Both the position numbers and the translations under genes were made by a program. The notes under the pieces were generated by a model that was not told the DNA's origin, did no database searches, and saw nothing but the letters and a program-made list of their open reading frames with translations. 64,000 nucleotides of DNA from Candidatus Formimonas warabiya (lineage in GTDB: Bacteria; Bacillota; Dehalobacteriia; Dehalobacteriales; Dehalobacteriaceae). Below, one piece after another: positions 63,346 to 64,000 of the stretch (its first letter is position 1; every line of letters begins with the position of its first letter). The stretch covers positions 1,810,903-1,874,902 of the forward strand of contig NZ_CP017634.1 of the NCBI RefSeq assembly GCF_002777255.1, in the 5' to 3' direction.

Positions 63346-64000
63346 CTAAAAGTCGAGTCCAAGTTTTGAGGCTTCTTCTTTCACTTCATGATACAGCCTC
63401 AGCCAATCATCTTTTGGTTGAATCCTTTGGGTGTCGTATACTTCATGATAGGGCACTCCTAAAAGGGGATTGCTGAAGGTATAATCATACTGCTTCACAA
63501 GAGCCAGAACAATTTCATTGGCCTGAGGCAGATCCATTCCTTGTTTCGCTGCGGCAATCCCGGTTTCCGCCATTAAACGGGCTTCCAGCCCGGAAGCATG
63601 AGGATACTTACCGTTGGTGGCCGCCACCCCCAACAAATGCATGGCGGAAACGGAAATCGCCAAGGCATTGGCCACAACCTCATATAACAGCTCTTTGGTG
63701 CCTGCCCCACAAGTGGCAAAGATATCTCCCAGGATGATTAAATTGGTATTCCGGCTAAAAGCCTGCCCCACCAAGCATTCCACCCACATAGTCTCCGGTG
63801 TGGAGGTGGACGTGTACCGGATATGGACGGGATGGCAGAGATGCAGGTGAGCCTGATTGGCCACCGTACCCAAAATAAAACTGGCCATGGCCGTAATCAG
63901 CGTCGCTTCCGGTCCTCCGGCGTAGCCGCCCACGATGGGATTGGGCAGGTTGCCGTTCAGTCCTCCATATTCCACAAAGTTGGCTACCTTGGACAGGTTA
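63346..64000 (-). CDS. MtmB-family methyltransferase, 3' part, cut by the right edge
   Basis: The frame is open through the right edge (codons upstream of a GTG at 63975 read NLSKVANF, in phase), so the true start lies outside. The visible 218 codons contain GGYAGGPEATLITAMASF, LHLCHPVHIRYTSTSTPETMW and AFSRNTNLIILGDIFATCGAGTKELLYEVVANALA, corresponding to the C-terminal half of MtmB-type enzymes. The overall likeness to 56251-57651 is clear but distant (shared SRNTNLI and GGYAG). No amber codon is seen in the visible part; the position of pyrrolysine in MtmB may lie upstream, outside the window. It pairs with the MtrH-like gene. Confidence 0.75.
   Translation of the reverse strand, partial: NLSKVANFVEYGGLNGNLPNPIVGGYAGGPEATLITAMASFILGTVANQAHLHLCHPVHIRYTSTSTPETMWVECLVGQAFSRNTNLIILGDIFATCGAGTKELLYEVVANALAISVSAMHLLGVAATNGKYPHASGLEARLMAETGIAAAKQGMDLPQANEIVLALVKQYDYTFSNPLLGVPYHEVYDTQRIQPKDDWLRLYHEVKEEASKLGLDF

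Overview
The window reads as a chromosomal segment of an anaerobic, spore-former-type Firmicute (class Clostridia, Peptococcaceae/Desulfitobacterium-like). Support comes from the housekeeping order metK-coaBC-rpoZ-gmk-remA-mIHF-yicC, frequent TTG/GTG starts behind strong AGGAGG ribosome sites, Clostridia-type corrinoid methyltransferases, and no oxygen-dependent enzymes. No tRNA, rRNA or CRISPR array was seen. The species cannot be named from sequence alone.

Layout. 0-8.6 kb: a lipoprotein, a DUF1992 protein, the minus-strand housekeeping operon and divergent rqcH. 8.8-17.3 kb: a PotABCD-type ABC transporter operon, two small co-translated genes (a cyclophilin-like protein and an unknown partner) and a large SARP/AAA/TPR regulator that appears to start at ATA. 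17.5-37.1 kb: a long minus-strand operon equivalent to the ygeW-ygeY-ygfK-ssnA-hyuA-xdhD anaerobic purine/urate degradation cluster, with two PLP enzymes at its end and a three-subunit molybdenum hydroxylase at its start. A near-perfect sigma-54 promoter lies 5' of it, and the divergent sigma-54 activator gene (37.6-39.4 kb) has TTATCAT-N-ATGATAA operators in front of it. 39.4-60.3 kb: a more AT-rich block with a second molybdenum hydroxylase set (two tandem catalytic subunits plus an N-terminal remnant of a third), an MttB-family methyltransferase, two Crp/Fnr regulators, NCS1 and NCS2 nucleobase-type permeases, a second 8-oxoguanine-deaminase-like enzyme, a soluble chemotaxis-type transducer, a three-gene corrinoid methyl-transfer operon (MtmB-like, corrinoid protein, pterin methyltransferase) and a PucR regulator. 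60.6-64 kb: adenine deaminase, an MtrH-like methyltransferase and a second MtmB-like gene cut by the window edge.

Working model (inference). Purines enter through NCS1/NCS2 permeases, are deaminated (adenine deaminase, SsnA, 8-oxoguanine-deaminase-like enzymes), hydroxylated by Mo enzymes, and opened by hydantoinase, YgeW, YgeY and YgfK. The unexpected layer is at least three corrinoid-dependent methyltransferases with no in-frame amber codon, placed among these genes. Together with a promoter element shared between the MttB/XDH operon and the NCS1 permease, this suggests anaerobic, corrinoid-dependent N-demethylation of methylated purines or related N-methyl heterocycles, feeding methyl groups to tetrahydrofolate and the bared ring to the purine pathway. 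I know of no described system of this kind; it is the main candidate for novelty here.
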